Source: an uncultured Agrobacterium sp. (lineage in GTDB: Bacteria; Pseudomonadota; Alphaproteobacteria; Rhizobiales; Rhizobiaceae). From it: 64,000 bases of DNA. Of the stretch, positions 8,380 to 16,979 are shown one piece after another. Positions within the stretch are counted from its first letter, which is position 1. Each line of letters opens with the position of its first letter. Where the stretch lies: assembly GCA_913777615.1 (NCBI GenBank), contig CAJYTK010000002.1:55025-119024 (forward strand). The letters are read 5' to 3'. The notes beneath the pieces are model-generated. The model had not been told where the DNA came from, did no database searches, and worked only from the letters and a program-made list of their open reading frames with translations. The translations under genes were made by a program, and so were the position numbers.

Positions 8380-9813
8380 TCAGGAAATCAATGGCACGAG
8401 CGCGCTGACGCTCTGCTTCGCGTCGCCGTAGAACATTCGGGTGTTTTCCTTGAAGAACAGCGGGTTCTCGATGCCGGAATAACCGGTGCCCTGACCGCGC
8501 TTGGACACAAAGACCTGCTTTGCCTTCCACACCTCCAGCACCGGCATGCCGGCGATTGGAGAGTTCGGATCCTCCTGTGCCGCCGGGTTGACGATGTCGT
8601 TGGAGCCGATAACGATCACGACATCCGTGCTCGGGAAGTCATCGTTGATCTCGTCCATTTCCAGCACGATATCGTAAGGCACCTTCGCCTCCGCCAGAAG
8701 TACGTTCATATGGCCCGGCAGACGGCCTGCGACCGGATGAATGGCGAAACGCACCGTCTTGCCCGCCGCGCGCAGCTTGCGGGTCAGTTCAGAAACCGCG
8801 GCCTGTGCTTGCGCCACCGCCATGCCATAACCCGGCACGATCACGACGCTATCGGCTTCGTTGAGGGCTGCAGCCACGCCATCGGCATCGATCTCCACCT
8901 GCTCGCCATTGATCTCCATGGCCGGACCCTTGGAGCCACCAAAGCCACCAAGGATGACGGAAATGAAGGAGCGGTTCATGGCCTTGCACATGATGTAGGA
9001 GAGGATCGCGCCCGACGAGCCAACCAGCGCGCCGGTGACGATCAGGAGATCGTTGCCGAGGGTGAAGCCGATCGCGGCTGCCGCCCAACCGGAATAGCTG
9101 TTCAGCATCGAGACGACCACCGGCATATCAGCACCGCCAATGCCCATGATCAGGTGATAGCCGATGAAAAAGGCAAGCAACGTCATCAGCACCAGCGTCC
9201 AGGCACCCGCGCCATTGCAGTATAGGATCAGCAGCAGGATGGAGAGTGCCGCGGCCCCCGCGTTGAGGAGGTGCCCGCCCGGCAGCTTCTTTGCCTTGCC
9301 ATCGACCTTGCCGGCCAGCTTGCCGAAGGCAACCACCGAGCCAGTGAAGGTAACCGCACCGATAAAGACGCCGAGGAACACCTCGACCTTCATGATCGCC
9401 AGTTCCACCGGCGTCTTGTGTGCCAGAAGGGCGGCAAAACCGGTGAGAGCCGAGCGCGAGGCCTCATCCAGAGAGGCGACATGCGCCTCTTCAATATGGG
9501 CGTTGAAGCCGATAAAGACGGCGGCGAGACCGACGAAAGAGTGAAGTGCGGCAACGAGCTGCGGCATCTCCGTCATCTGCACGCGGTTCGCGACGAAATA
9601 ACCGAGAACGGATCCGCCGGCCAGCATCACCAGCACGATGAACCAGTTGCCGACATCCGGTCCAAAGACAGTCGCAATGATGGCGAGAGCCATACCGGTG
9701 ATGCCGTACCACACGGCACGCTTGGCGCTTTCCTGACCGGAAAGACCGCCGAGTGAGAGAATGAAAAGAGCCGCTGCGGCAACATGGGCCGCTGAAACAA
9801 TACCAAGTGTCAT
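8380..9813 (-). CDS. pntB: NAD(P) transhydrogenase subunit beta
   Basis: A 477-residue membrane subunit of proton-translocating transhydrogenase, which uses the proton motive force to drive NADH + NADP+ to NAD+ + NADPH. The N-terminal two thirds hold about eight to nine transmembrane segments. The C-terminal domain III binds NADP(H) with [12 protein letters not shown] (about 325-337) and [20 protein letters not shown] (about 357-376), both typical. Length is as in Escherichia coli PntB (462). It follows pntA by 19 bases. Its place in an indole-type cluster suggests that NADPH supply for the flavin enzymes is its job. Confidence 0.97.
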   Translation of the reverse strand: MTLGIVSAAHVAAAALFILSLGGLSGQESAKRAVWYGITGMALAIIATVFGPDVGNWFIVLVMLAGGSVLGYFVANRVQMTEMPQLVAALHSFVGLAAVFIGFNAHIEEAHVASLDEASRSALTGFAALLAHKTPVELAIMKVEVFLGVFIGAVTFTGSVVAFGKLAGKVDGKAKKLPGGHLLNAGAAALSILLLILYCNGAGAWTLVLMTLLAFFIGYHLIMGIGGADMPVVVSMLNSYSGWAAAAIGFTLGNDLLIVTGALVGSSGAILSYIMCKAMNRSFISVILGGFGGSKGPAMEINGEQVEIDADGVAAALNEADSVVIVPGYGMAVAQAQAAVSELTRKLRAAGKTVRFAIHPVAGRLPGHMNVLLAEAKVPYDIVLEMDEINDDFPSTDVVIVIGSNDIVNPAAQEDPNSPIAGMPVLEVWKAKQVFVSKRGQGTGYSGIENPLFFKENTRMFYGDAKQSVSALVPLIS

Positions 9814-9832
9814 GATAATCCCCTCCCCCGGC

Positions 9833-11404
9833 TCAAGACTTCTGGAACATGGCGAGCATGCGCCGTGTCACGAGGAAGCCGCCCACAATGTTGATCGTCG
9901 CGATCAACACTGAGAGTGCTGCCAGAATGACGACCAGCCAGTTGCTGGAACCGATCTGCAGCAACGCGCCCAGTATGACGATGCCCGATACGGCATTCGT
10001 CACCGCCATCAACGGCGTGTGGAGGGAATGGCTGACATTCCAGATGACCTGGAAGCCGATGAAGCAAGCCAGGACGAAGACGATGAAATGGCTCATGAAG
10101 CTTGCGGGCGCATAAGTGCCGACGAGAAGCAGAACGGCCGTGCCGATGGCCAGAAGGCCGACCTGATTGACGGTCTGCTTCTTGAAGGCCTTGATTTCCT
10201 GGGTCCGTTTTTCCACAGGCGTCAGTTCCTTGGCTTTCTCCTTTGGCTTTTGGGCGGCAATCGCCTGGATTTTAGGCGGCGGTGGCGGATAGGTAATCTC
10301 GCCCTTGTAAGTGACTGTCGCACCACGGATGACATCGTCCTCCATGTTGTGAACCACCTGCCCATCTTTGGCGGGCGTCAGATCGGTCACCATGTGGCGG
10401 ATGTTGGTGGCGTATAGCGTCGAGGCCTGCGCCGCCATCCGGCTCGGGAAATCCGTATAGCCGATGACAATGACGCCATTGTCGGAAACGATACGCTGGT
10501 CAGGAACGGTCAGGTCACAATTGCCGCCACGTTCCGCGGCAAGATCGACAATCACGGAGCCGGGCTTCATCGCGGCCACCATATCGGCGAGCCACAGCTT
10601 CGGCGCATCGCGACCGGGGATCAGTGCAGTGGTGATGACGATATCGATCTGCGGCGCGAGCTCGCGGAATTTCGCTAGCTGCTTTTCACGGAATTCGGGC
10701 GAGGATGGAGCGGCATAACCGCCGGTCGCCGCGCCGTCCTGCTGATCGGCGAAATCGAGATAGACGAATTCAGCGCCCATGGACTCGATCTGCTCAGCCA
10801 CTTCCGGGCGCACATCGAAAGCATAGGTGATGGCACCGAGCGATGTGGCGGTGCCAATGGCCGCAAGACCTGCAACGCCTGCGCCGATGATCAGCACCTT
10901 GGCGGGTGGCACCTTGCCGGCGGCGGTCACCTGCCCGGTGAAGAAGCGACCGAAATTGTTGCCGGCCTCGATGACGGCGCGATAGCCGGCAATGTTGGCC
11001 ATTGAAGAGAGGGCATCCATCTTCTGGGCGCGCGAAATGCGCGGCACCATGTCCATGGCAAGGACGGTAGCACCCTTTTCCTTTGCCTGCTGCAGCAGCG
11101 CCTGGTTCTGTGCCGGATAAAAGAAGGAAATCAGCGTATTGTCCACAGACAGCCGGTCGATCTCGGAAGCCTCCGGCGGGCGAACCTTGGCGATGATGTC
11201 GGAACCAGCGTAAAGCCCCTCCGCGGTATCGACGACCGTCACGCCAGCGGCCCGGTAAGCATCATCGGAGAAACCGGCAGATTTGCCGGCCCCGGTCTCG
11301 ATCAGGCATTCGTAGCCCAGTTTCTGCAAGGCTTGAGCACTGTCCGGCGTCATCGCGACGCGCGCTTCGCTCTCATAGATTTCCTTAGGTGTACCTAGTC
11401 TCAA
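9833..11404 (-). CDS. pntA: NAD(P) transhydrogenase subunit alpha (TTG start)
   Basis: About 523 residues: domain I binds NAD(H), with the RISRAQ loop near residue 122 and GAGVAGLAA near 174; four transmembrane helices lie at the C-terminus ([12 protein letters not shown] onward). The alpha chain is in one piece, as in E. coli, rather than split in two as in many alphaproteobacteria. An ATG at 11458 gives 18 extra residues but overlaps the upstream gene and lacks homology. AAGGGAGGGA sits just before TTG 11404-11402, which yields the expected [17 protein letters not shown] start, so I prefer TTG. It follows the MFS gene by 31 bases. Confidence 0.96.
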   Translation of the reverse strand: MRLGTPKEIYESEARVAMTPDSAQALQKLGYECLIETGAGKSAGFSDDAYRAAGVTVVDTAEGLYAGSDIIAKVRPPEASEIDRLSVDNTLISFFYPAQNQALLQQAKEKGATVLAMDMVPRISRAQKMDALSSMANIAGYRAVIEAGNNFGRFFTGQVTAAGKVPPAKVLIIGAGVAGLAAIGTATSLGAITYAFDVRPEVAEQIESMGAEFVYLDFADQQDGAATGGYAAPSSPEFREKQLAKFRELAPQIDIVITTALIPGRDAPKLWLADMVAAMKPGSVIVDLAAERGGNCDLTVPDQRIVSDNGVIVIGYTDFPSRMAAQASTLYATNIRHMVTDLTPAKDGQVVHNMEDDVIRGATVTYKGEITYPPPPPKIQAIAAQKPKEKAKELTPVEKRTQEIKAFKKQTVNQVGLLAIGTAVLLLVGTYAPASFMSHFIVFVLACFIGFQVIWNVSHSLHTPLMAVTNAVSGIVILGALLQIGSSNWLVVILAALSVLIATINIVGGFLVTRRMLAMFQKS

Positions 11405-11435
11405 AAGTCCCTCCCTTAAACTCGAAACACTGCAA

Positions 11436-12758
11436 TCACTTCGTCTCATATCGACCAATGGATGACGGTATTAACACAGTGGCAAGAGCCGCCAAGGCCG
11501 CTACCGCCGCAAAAATGTAAAAGTTCCATTCGGGAGCAAGATTCGTGCTGGCGATCCAGCCGCCAAGGAGTGGCCCTGTCAGAGCGCCGATCCGCGAAAA
11601 GCTGAGCGCAAAGCCCGTGCCAGCGGAGCGGATTGTCGGATCAAGCCGCTGCGCAAGAAAGCCGGTCAAGATGAGCGAAGCTGAGACCGTACCGAAACCA
11701 GCAATGGCGACGAAGACGTAGTTCAGCACAATCGAGCTCTTGAAGGTCAGCGCCGCAATGCCGATGGCACCAACCAGATAGGAGAGCGCGACGGTCCGCT
11801 TGATGCCAAATCTGTCTGCCCACGTGCCGAGCACGATACCGCCAATCGCAGAACTTAGGCTGAAAACGGCGAGGAAGAGGAGGCTGTCGCCCAAATCGTA
11901 ACCGTTCTTGCGCATGATCTGCGGCAGCCACTGTGCCAATCCGTAGACTAGCAGAAGCCCGAGAAACAGACCGACCCAGAAGCAAATCGTCTCGAACGCC
12001 TTGTCGCGCGCGAAGATGGTTTTGAGAACGGCGGACCAGCCCGGCCCCTTCGCGTTTCTCTGAACCGTCTTCGGTAAAGCAACACCCATGCGTTTCGCCG
12101 TTTCAGCCGCTTGCTTGTGCTTGCCGCGCAGAACGAGGCTTTCAACGGATTCGGGCAACAGGAAATAGAAGACCGGCACAATCAACAGCGGCGCGGCACC
12201 GAAAAGCACGATCACGCGCCAGCCGTAGTCTGCCAGAAAGCCGCGACTGCAAAGTGCCGCTGCCAGGATGCCGAGCGAGTATCCCGAATACATCAGGCCG
12301 TAATTGAAGCTTTTGCGGTTTTTGGGCGAGTACTCCACCGTCAGCGCCGCAGCAACAGGAATGATACCGCCAAGACCAAGACCGGCGATGAAGCGGCTGA
12401 CGCCGAACCAGAATGGGGTCGGAGCCATGGACGTCAGGATCATGCAGGCGGCAAACAGGCTGAGGCAGCCCATGAACAGCGGCTTGCGGCCATAGATTTC
12501 GCTGAGCGTTCCAATTACAATGCCACCGATCAACATGCCGATCACGGTATAGCTGCCCAAGGCACCCAGTTCGAGGGGCGTGAGCTTCCAGATAGGATCT
12601 ACCGAAAGGGCAGGAAGGATGGCGCCGAGGACACCCACATCATAGCCTTCGGCAAAAATCGCGAACCAGCACAGCGCCACCACCAGCAGGCTTTTGCTTG
12701 AGGATATCTCTGCTGGCTTCATCGCCGCATAGGACGAAATTTCAATAGGTTGCGTCAT
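11436..12758 (-). CDS. MFS transporter, aromatic acid:H+ symporter type
   Basis: A 440-residue, 12-helix major facilitator protein. The first helix carries EGYDVGVLGAILPAL, the acidic motif of aromatic-acid:H+ symporters (PcaK-like AAHS group), and the loop after helix 2 has IYGRKPLF, the MFS signature G-x-x-x-D/G-R-x-G-R-K form. A second copy, GTWADRFGIKRT, is in the second half. AAGGGGAA eight bases before ATG 12758 sets the start (an ATG at 12806 lacks one). It lies between the IorB-like gene and pntA, so uptake of an aromatic or indolic acid feeding this pathway is the likely role. Confidence 0.9.
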   Translation of the reverse strand: MTQPIEISSYAAMKPAEISSSKSLLVVALCWFAIFAEGYDVGVLGAILPALSVDPIWKLTPLELGALGSYTVIGMLIGGIVIGTLSEIYGRKPLFMGCLSLFAACMILTSMAPTPFWFGVSRFIAGLGLGGIIPVAAALTVEYSPKNRKSFNYGLMYSGYSLGILAAALCSRGFLADYGWRVIVLFGAAPLLIVPVFYFLLPESVESLVLRGKHKQAAETAKRMGVALPKTVQRNAKGPGWSAVLKTIFARDKAFETICFWVGLFLGLLLVYGLAQWLPQIMRKNGYDLGDSLLFLAVFSLSSAIGGIVLGTWADRFGIKRTVALSYLVGAIGIAALTFKSSIVLNYVFVAIAGFGTVSASLILTGFLAQRLDPTIRSAGTGFALSFSRIGALTGPLLGGWIASTNLAPEWNFYIFAAVAALAALATVLIPSSIGRYETK

Positions 12759-12828
12759 GATAAAGTTCCCCTTTTGCGCAGAGCAGAAGCCCTGAACATT
12801 CGACACGGATAGGCATGGTGATGATGAG

Positions 12829-12855
12829 GACGGTCGCCGCGGTCACGGCGCCGTC
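12829..12855. terminator. GC-rich hairpin between the IorB-like and MFS genes
   Basis: GACGG-T-CGCCG (12829-12839), six-base loop, CGGCG-CCGTC (12846-12855): ten base pairs with one bulge. A T-rich run follows on the plus strand only, whereas the flanking genes run on the minus strand, so it may act as a partial terminator or an mRNA-stabilising stem that separates iorBA from MFS-pntAB. Confidence 0.4.
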
Positions 12856-12885
12856 TTTCTTATAGTTGTTGTACGGCTGACGCGG

Positions 12886-14436
12886 TCAGAGCGTCGCGAC
12901 GGTCTTCAAGGCGCCGTCCAGCGCAATACCCTGTTCGTCCAGAAGAGCAGCCTGGCGAAGGCGACGCATCCAAGCTGCGCCATCCGCGCGATCTCTGAGC
13001 AAGGGCAGAGCGGACATGACACGGTCGAACTTGGAGAGACCACGGCTGTGGGTGTCGGAATAACCCTTCACCAGCCGACGATTGCCGAGAACCTCCACGG
13101 CCAGATCGTAATTGGCAGCCAGGACCTCTTCCGCCTTTTGCAGCCAGGCATCGCGATGCGTGACTTCGATATGATGCCGCAGGCTGCCCCGGCGGAAACG
13201 GCGCAAGGCGGAGGTAACGTAAAGGCAGAGGAACCAGAACAATGTGCCGGTCTTCACCCGCCGACCCTTGTCGATACGGCGATTGAGGAATGCGAAGAGT
13301 TTCGGACTATTCTCGATGCACCGGCCAAGCCCGCGCGGAAGCGTGCCGCACACCTCCTCCATGCGCGGATGCATGTATTCCGTCGTGTAGAGCAGTTGGT
13401 CACCCTTGACGCCGACTTCCTTGCGCACGCGCTCGAAGCGAGCCGAACGCGTTTTCAGGTCTGCAACGCGAATGACATCGTCATAGGCCATGGCGACGGC
13501 CAGATATTTTGCTGCCTGTGCGGTGAAGGCATAATCCTTCTCAGCGCCGCCATTGGCGGCATCTGCCTTGTGAAGGGAAGCGACCCGCGTCAGGTACTCA
13601 TCCGCATAAGCCGGATCCTGGAATTCGGTCAGCTTCTTCACACCGGCATAGAGCATGGAGTGCGCATTTTGAGGAAACTCGGTCCGGATGCGGGCAATCA
13701 GCCTATCCAGCGCGGGATGACCGGCGGATGTGGGCAACTCTTCCAGCTTCTTGACGGGCGTTGCGGACAGCTTGTCGTTTTCCCCCTTGGTCGTCCGCTC
13801 GTAGGCGGCGTTGAAGGCCCGAAGGCTGGCCTCGATGCCTTTGCCGCCCGACTTGATGGTAGCTTCGAAGATTTCCTTGGAGAAAGGCAATGCCTTGGAC
13901 GCGGCCAGCGCACCGAAGAGCGCCGAAGACACCACGCTGCCATTCTTGACAGCCAGCGTATCCATGTCGAAGGCAATGGTTTTCTTGGCGGCGAAATCCG
14001 TCGCATCGGCCACGACAGTGGGGTTGCCGATGCCATCGCCCGGCTTTTCCTTTTCACCGACCGCATAGGAACGATGGGTGGAGGCGATCAGCAGCGTCTT
14101 GTCCGGCGTGACGAGGCCGCGAATGACCGAGCGCCCGGCTTCCATCAGTTCCGCTGCAATGACGATATCGACGTCGCCGGGTGTCGGCATGAGGGACAGG
14201 ATCGGCTTTTCGCCCTCCCGTGCCTTCAGCAATTCAAGATAATAGATCGTCGCGCCCGTGCGCTGAGCGACTCCTGGAACTGAAGTTGTCTGCGCAACCC
14301 AACCCTGGCCTTCGGCAAGCGAGATGATCCAGTCTGCCAGAACGCCGCCGCCCTGCCCGCCCATGGCAAGGATGGCGATGGAAAGCGGCTTGTCGGCGGA
14401 AAGAACGGACGAAAACTGCGATTGAAGACTATCCAT
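12886..14436 (-). CDS. IorB-like 2-oxoacid:ferredoxin oxidoreductase subunit with DUF6537 tail
   Basis: 516 residues. The N-terminal gamma-type domain of 2-oxoacid:ferredoxin oxidoreductases covers about 15-210 (MGGQGGGVLADWI near 25, SVPGVAQRTGATIYY near 53). The C-terminal half (from about 245) matches the DUF6537 extension of long indolepyruvate oxidoreductase beta chains. It starts 15 bases after the alpha subunit, so the two are co-translated. The family converts aryl-2-oxoacid + CoA + oxidised ferredoxin to acyl-CoA + CO2. In this cluster the likely substrate is isatinate (2-aminophenylglyoxylate), giving 2-aminobenzoyl-CoA; indolepyruvate remains the alternative. Confidence 0.9.
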   Translation of the reverse strand: MDSLQSQFSSVLSADKPLSIAILAMGGQGGGVLADWIISLAEGQGWVAQTTSVPGVAQRTGATIYYLELLKAREGEKPILSLMPTPGDVDIVIAAELMEAGRSVIRGLVTPDKTLLIASTHRSYAVGEKEKPGDGIGNPTVVADATDFAAKKTIAFDMDTLAVKNGSVVSSALFGALAASKALPFSKEIFEATIKSGGKGIEASLRAFNAAYERTTKGENDKLSATPVKKLEELPTSAGHPALDRLIARIRTEFPQNAHSMLYAGVKKLTEFQDPAYADEYLTRVASLHKADAANGGAEKDYAFTAQAAKYLAVAMAYDDVIRVADLKTRSARFERVRKEVGVKGDQLLYTTEYMHPRMEEVCGTLPRGLGRCIENSPKLFAFLNRRIDKGRRVKTGTLFWFLCLYVTSALRRFRRGSLRHHIEVTHRDAWLQKAEEVLAANYDLAVEVLGNRRLVKGYSDTHSRGLSKFDRVMSALPLLRDRADGAAWMRRLRQAALLDEQGIALDGALKTVATL

Positions 14437-14451
14437 GATGATCTCTCCTCC

Positions 14452-16605
14452 TCAAGCCGGAAACAGAACGCGCGACGCGTTTCTGCGCTTTTGCAGCCAT
14501 TCGATCACCGCAGAGCGCAGGCGATAGAGAAACCTGTCTGTTTTCGTCGGATTGTGAATGACATCGGCCCGATAGAAGGAGGGGCAGAGAACCGCCGCTT
14601 CCGAGACTTCGCCGCAGTTGCCGCAACCCACACAGGAATTGTCGATCGCCGCGACCGGATCGTCCTTCAGCGGATCGTCCGTATGCTTGACCGAAAGCGA
14701 CGGACAGCCGGACAGGCGAATGCAAGCGTGATCGCCGGTGCAGACATCCTCATCCACCCCGAAGCGTTCCTTCACCATGCGCTTGCCATTCTTCACCGCC
14801 TTGGCGAATTGCGGCTTTACGCGACGCTGCTTGTTCAGCATGCATTCCGATGAGGCGACAATGATCTTCGGGCCTTTTTCATCGGTCGTCAGCGCCTCTT
14901 TAAGCGTGTCACGCATTTTCGCCACATCATAGGTGCGGTCGATCTGCTTGACCCAGGTGGCACCGATGCCCTTCACCGCCTTGACGATCGAATTGTTAGT
15001 CTTTCGGTTGGGGTTGTCGGCTCGCGACGACAGGACATCCTGCCCGCCGGTGGCAGAGGCATAGAAATTGTCGACGATGATGGTGACACCGTCCTGCTTG
15101 TTAAAGACGGCATTGCCGACGGATGTGGCAAGGCCGTTATGCCAAAAGCCGCCATCGCCCATCACCGCAATCGAACGCTTGTCCGCATCCACGTTGAAGG
15201 CGGAGGCAGAAGCCGGGCCAAGCCCGTAACCCATCGTCGTGCCGCCAATATTGAAGGGCGGCAGGATGGAGAACAGGTGACAGCCAATATCGGCAGATAC
15301 ATGATGGGGCCCGAGCTCCTTTTCCACCAGCTTCATGGCGGCAAAGATCGGACGCTCGGGACAGCCGGTGCAGAAACCCGCCGGACGCGCCGGCACGACT
15401 TCAGCCAGTGCTTTCACCTTCGGGTCGCTCAACACGGCAGATGGATCGGGAACTGGCGGACGATTGCCGAGAAGCTGCGGGGCATTGACCTCAAGGAAAC
15501 CGGTCAGGCCCTTGATCAGCACCGGCGTGGTATATTCGCCGCCCATGGGCAGCAGATCCTTGCCGGAAATCTTTGTCTGGATATCGCGGCGGCGCATCAA
15601 CGTATGAAGGGCCTGTTCGATATATTCCGGCGCGCCCTCTTCTACCATCAGCACCGCCTTCTTGCCCGCGGCAAATGCGACGATCTCGTCGTCGATCAGC
15701 GGGTAGGAGACATTCATGACGTAGAGCGGAATGCGGCTATTGCCATAGACATCGGCAAGGCCAAGATGCTGTAGCGCTCGCATGGTGCTGTTATAGAGGC
15801 CGCCCTGGAGGATGAGACCAACCTCGCCTTCGGACGGGCCGAAGAACTCGTTCAACTTATTTGTTTTGACAAACTCGACGGCTGCCGGCCAGCGGCGTTC
15901 CAGCTTGTCCTTCTCATGTTGGAAGGATGCCGGCGGTAGAACGATGCGGTTGAGATCGCGCACCGGATTTTCCAGCGCCTGTTTCAGTGTGTAGGCCGGG
16001 CGCTTGTTGTCCTTGGCGACAAATTGCCCATGAACGTGGCAGCTGCGAATGCCGACCTGCAGCATGACGGGGGTGCTGGATGCTTCGGAAAGCTCGAAAC
16101 CCTTTTCCACCGCATCGACGATGGAGGTCAGATTTGGACGCGGGGTCAAAAGCCACATCTGCGATTTCATCGCAAAGGCATGGCTGCGCTCCTGCATAAT
16201 CGAAGAGCCCTCGCCGTAATCCTCACCGATGATGACCAGCGCCCCGCCGGTCACACCACCGGAAGACAGATTGGAGAGCGCATCCGAGGCGACATTGGTA
16301 CCCGCGGTCGATTTCCATGTCACGGCGCCGCGCACCGGATACATGACGGAGGCGGACAGCATCGCGGCAGCGGCTGCTTCAGAGGCCGAGGATTCGAAGT
16401 GGACACCGAGCTCCTGCATCACATCCTTGGCATCGGCCAGGACATCCATGAGGTGGGAAATCGGCGAGCCCTGATAACCACCAACATAAGATACGCCGGA
16501 TTGCAGCAGCGCTTTGGTAATGGCGAGAATACCCTCGCCGCTGAAGATTTCGCCTTCACCCAGCTTGAGGTCTTCAACCTCGCGCGCAAATGACCGTTCG
16601 GCCAT
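14452..16605 (-). CDS. IorA-like thiamine-diphosphate 2-oxoacid:ferredoxin oxidoreductase subunit
   Basis: 717 residues, longer than archaeal IorA. The N-terminal pyrimidine-binding domain (GYQGSPISHLMD) is followed by the ThDP motif GDGGFWHNG ... VDN near residues 463-493, then a C-terminal ferredoxin module with two cysteine sets, CTGDHACIRLSGCP and CVGCGNCG ... LCP, for two 4Fe-4S clusters. AGGGGAA sets ATG 16605; the ATG at 16650 lacks one. It is the first gene of the minus-strand unit iorA-iorB, then MFS-pntA-pntB. The reaction is oxidative decarboxylation of an aryl-2-oxoacid to the CoA thioester; the isatinate substrate is inferred from the isatin-hydrolase and 2-aminobenzoyl-CoA enzymes of the cluster. 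Confidence 0.93.
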   Translation of the reverse strand: MAERSFAREVEDLKLGEGEIFSGEGILAITKALLQSGVSYVGGYQGSPISHLMDVLADAKDVMQELGVHFESSASEAAAAAMLSASVMYPVRGAVTWKSTAGTNVASDALSNLSSGGVTGGALVIIGEDYGEGSSIMQERSHAFAMKSQMWLLTPRPNLTSIVDAVEKGFELSEASSTPVMLQVGIRSCHVHGQFVAKDNKRPAYTLKQALENPVRDLNRIVLPPASFQHEKDKLERRWPAAVEFVKTNKLNEFFGPSEGEVGLILQGGLYNSTMRALQHLGLADVYGNSRIPLYVMNVSYPLIDDEIVAFAAGKKAVLMVEEGAPEYIEQALHTLMRRRDIQTKISGKDLLPMGGEYTTPVLIKGLTGFLEVNAPQLLGNRPPVPDPSAVLSDPKVKALAEVVPARPAGFCTGCPERPIFAAMKLVEKELGPHHVSADIGCHLFSILPPFNIGGTTMGYGLGPASASAFNVDADKRSIAVMGDGGFWHNGLATSVGNAVFNKQDGVTIIVDNFYASATGGQDVLSSRADNPNRKTNNSIVKAVKGIGATWVKQIDRTYDVAKMRDTLKEALTTDEKGPKIIVASSECMLNKQRRVKPQFAKAVKNGKRMVKERFGVDEDVCTGDHACIRLSGCPSLSVKHTDDPLKDDPVAAIDNSCVGCGNCGEVSEAAVLCPSFYRADVIHNPTKTDRFLYRLRSAVIEWLQKRRNASRVLFPA

Positions 16606-16685
16606 GATGGTTCCCCTTATGACTATTGCGCCTTTTATATGCAAAATCATATTTCTACTTTTGAGTAGATGTCAACCGAGAAAGA

Positions 16686-16698
16686 TTTAAACCTAAAA
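16686..16698. promoter_or_regulatory. Cluster 13-mer, copy upstream of iorA-like gene
   Basis: TTTAAACCTAAAA, 81 bases before the ATG at 16605. It resembles sequences at 4595, 18090, 21455, 22759, 22825 and (inverted) 16859. Candidate operator; which regulator binds is not known. Confidence 0.4.
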
Positions 16699-16731
16699 TA
16701 ATTGTGCAGAGTGAAATTAGGACCGTTAAAC

Positions 16732-16748
16732 TGCATATTTTTGCATAT
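16732..16748. promoter_or_regulatory. TGCATAT direct repeat
   Basis: TGCATAT-TTT-TGCATAT: two identical heptamers whose starts are 10 bases apart, so they lie on the same face of the helix, as AraC-family half-sites often do. Related GCATAT sequences occur at 4616 and 22784. It lies 127 bases before the IorA-like start; the AraC gene at 16980 is next door. Confidence 0.35.
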
Positions 16749-16858
16749 CGGAGAGGACAGATCTGTATGCACATGCACATTTCTTGCGCAAGAAACCATT
16801 CGGGCGCAACTTTTCCATACCGGAGGACCGCCGAGGCACGTCAACACCCCAGCGTATG

Positions 16859-16871
16859 TTTAGGCTTAAAG
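16859..16871. promoter_or_regulatory. Cluster 13-mer, distal inverted copy
   Basis: TTTAGGCTTAAAG; its complement CTTTAAGCCTAAA shares the 11 bases TTAAGCCTAAA with the copy at 22759-22771. It lies 173 bases from the proximal copy at 16686. Confidence 0.35.
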
Positions 16872-16892
16872 TATTTGCGCCGATGGGGGAAA

Positions 16893-16908
16893 GGTGATGC
16901 ATATCACA
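16893..16908. promoter_or_regulatory. CRP/FNR-like palindrome
   Basis: GGTGA-TGCATA-TCACA is one base off the TGTGA-N6-TCACA consensus of CRP-family regulators. It lies about 290 bases upstream of the IorA-like gene and 70 bases after the AraC stop, so catabolite or oxygen control is possible but unproven. Confidence 0.35.
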
Positions 16909-16979
16909 TCGCAGTTCCCGCGGCTGTCTGTGCGTGGGAAACACCATCCATCAGGCGGCTCAGCCCCTTCGGTATAACC

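Larger units (their letters stand above)
16606..16979. promoter_or_regulatory. Regulatory region upstream of the iorA-like gene
   Basis: 374 bases without a gene, between the AraC gene stop and the IorA-like start, with several candidate sites: two copies of the cluster 13-mer (16686-16698 and 16859-16871), a direct repeat of TGCATAT with a 10-base period (16732-16748), and a CRP/FNR-like palindrome (16893-16908). The proximal part (16630-16750) is markedly AT-rich compared with the flanks. Each site is listed separately. Confidence 0.55.

Noticed and set aside
8359-9225. Plus-strand 288-codon frame opposite pntB
   Set aside because: It is antisense to a full-length, motif-complete pntB and rich in His/Arg from codon-shadowing.
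13048-14283. Plus-strand 411-codon frame opposite the IorB-like gene
   Set aside because: Antisense shadow in GC-rich coding DNA. The minus-strand protein has recognisable oxidoreductase and DUF6537 regions; this frame has none.
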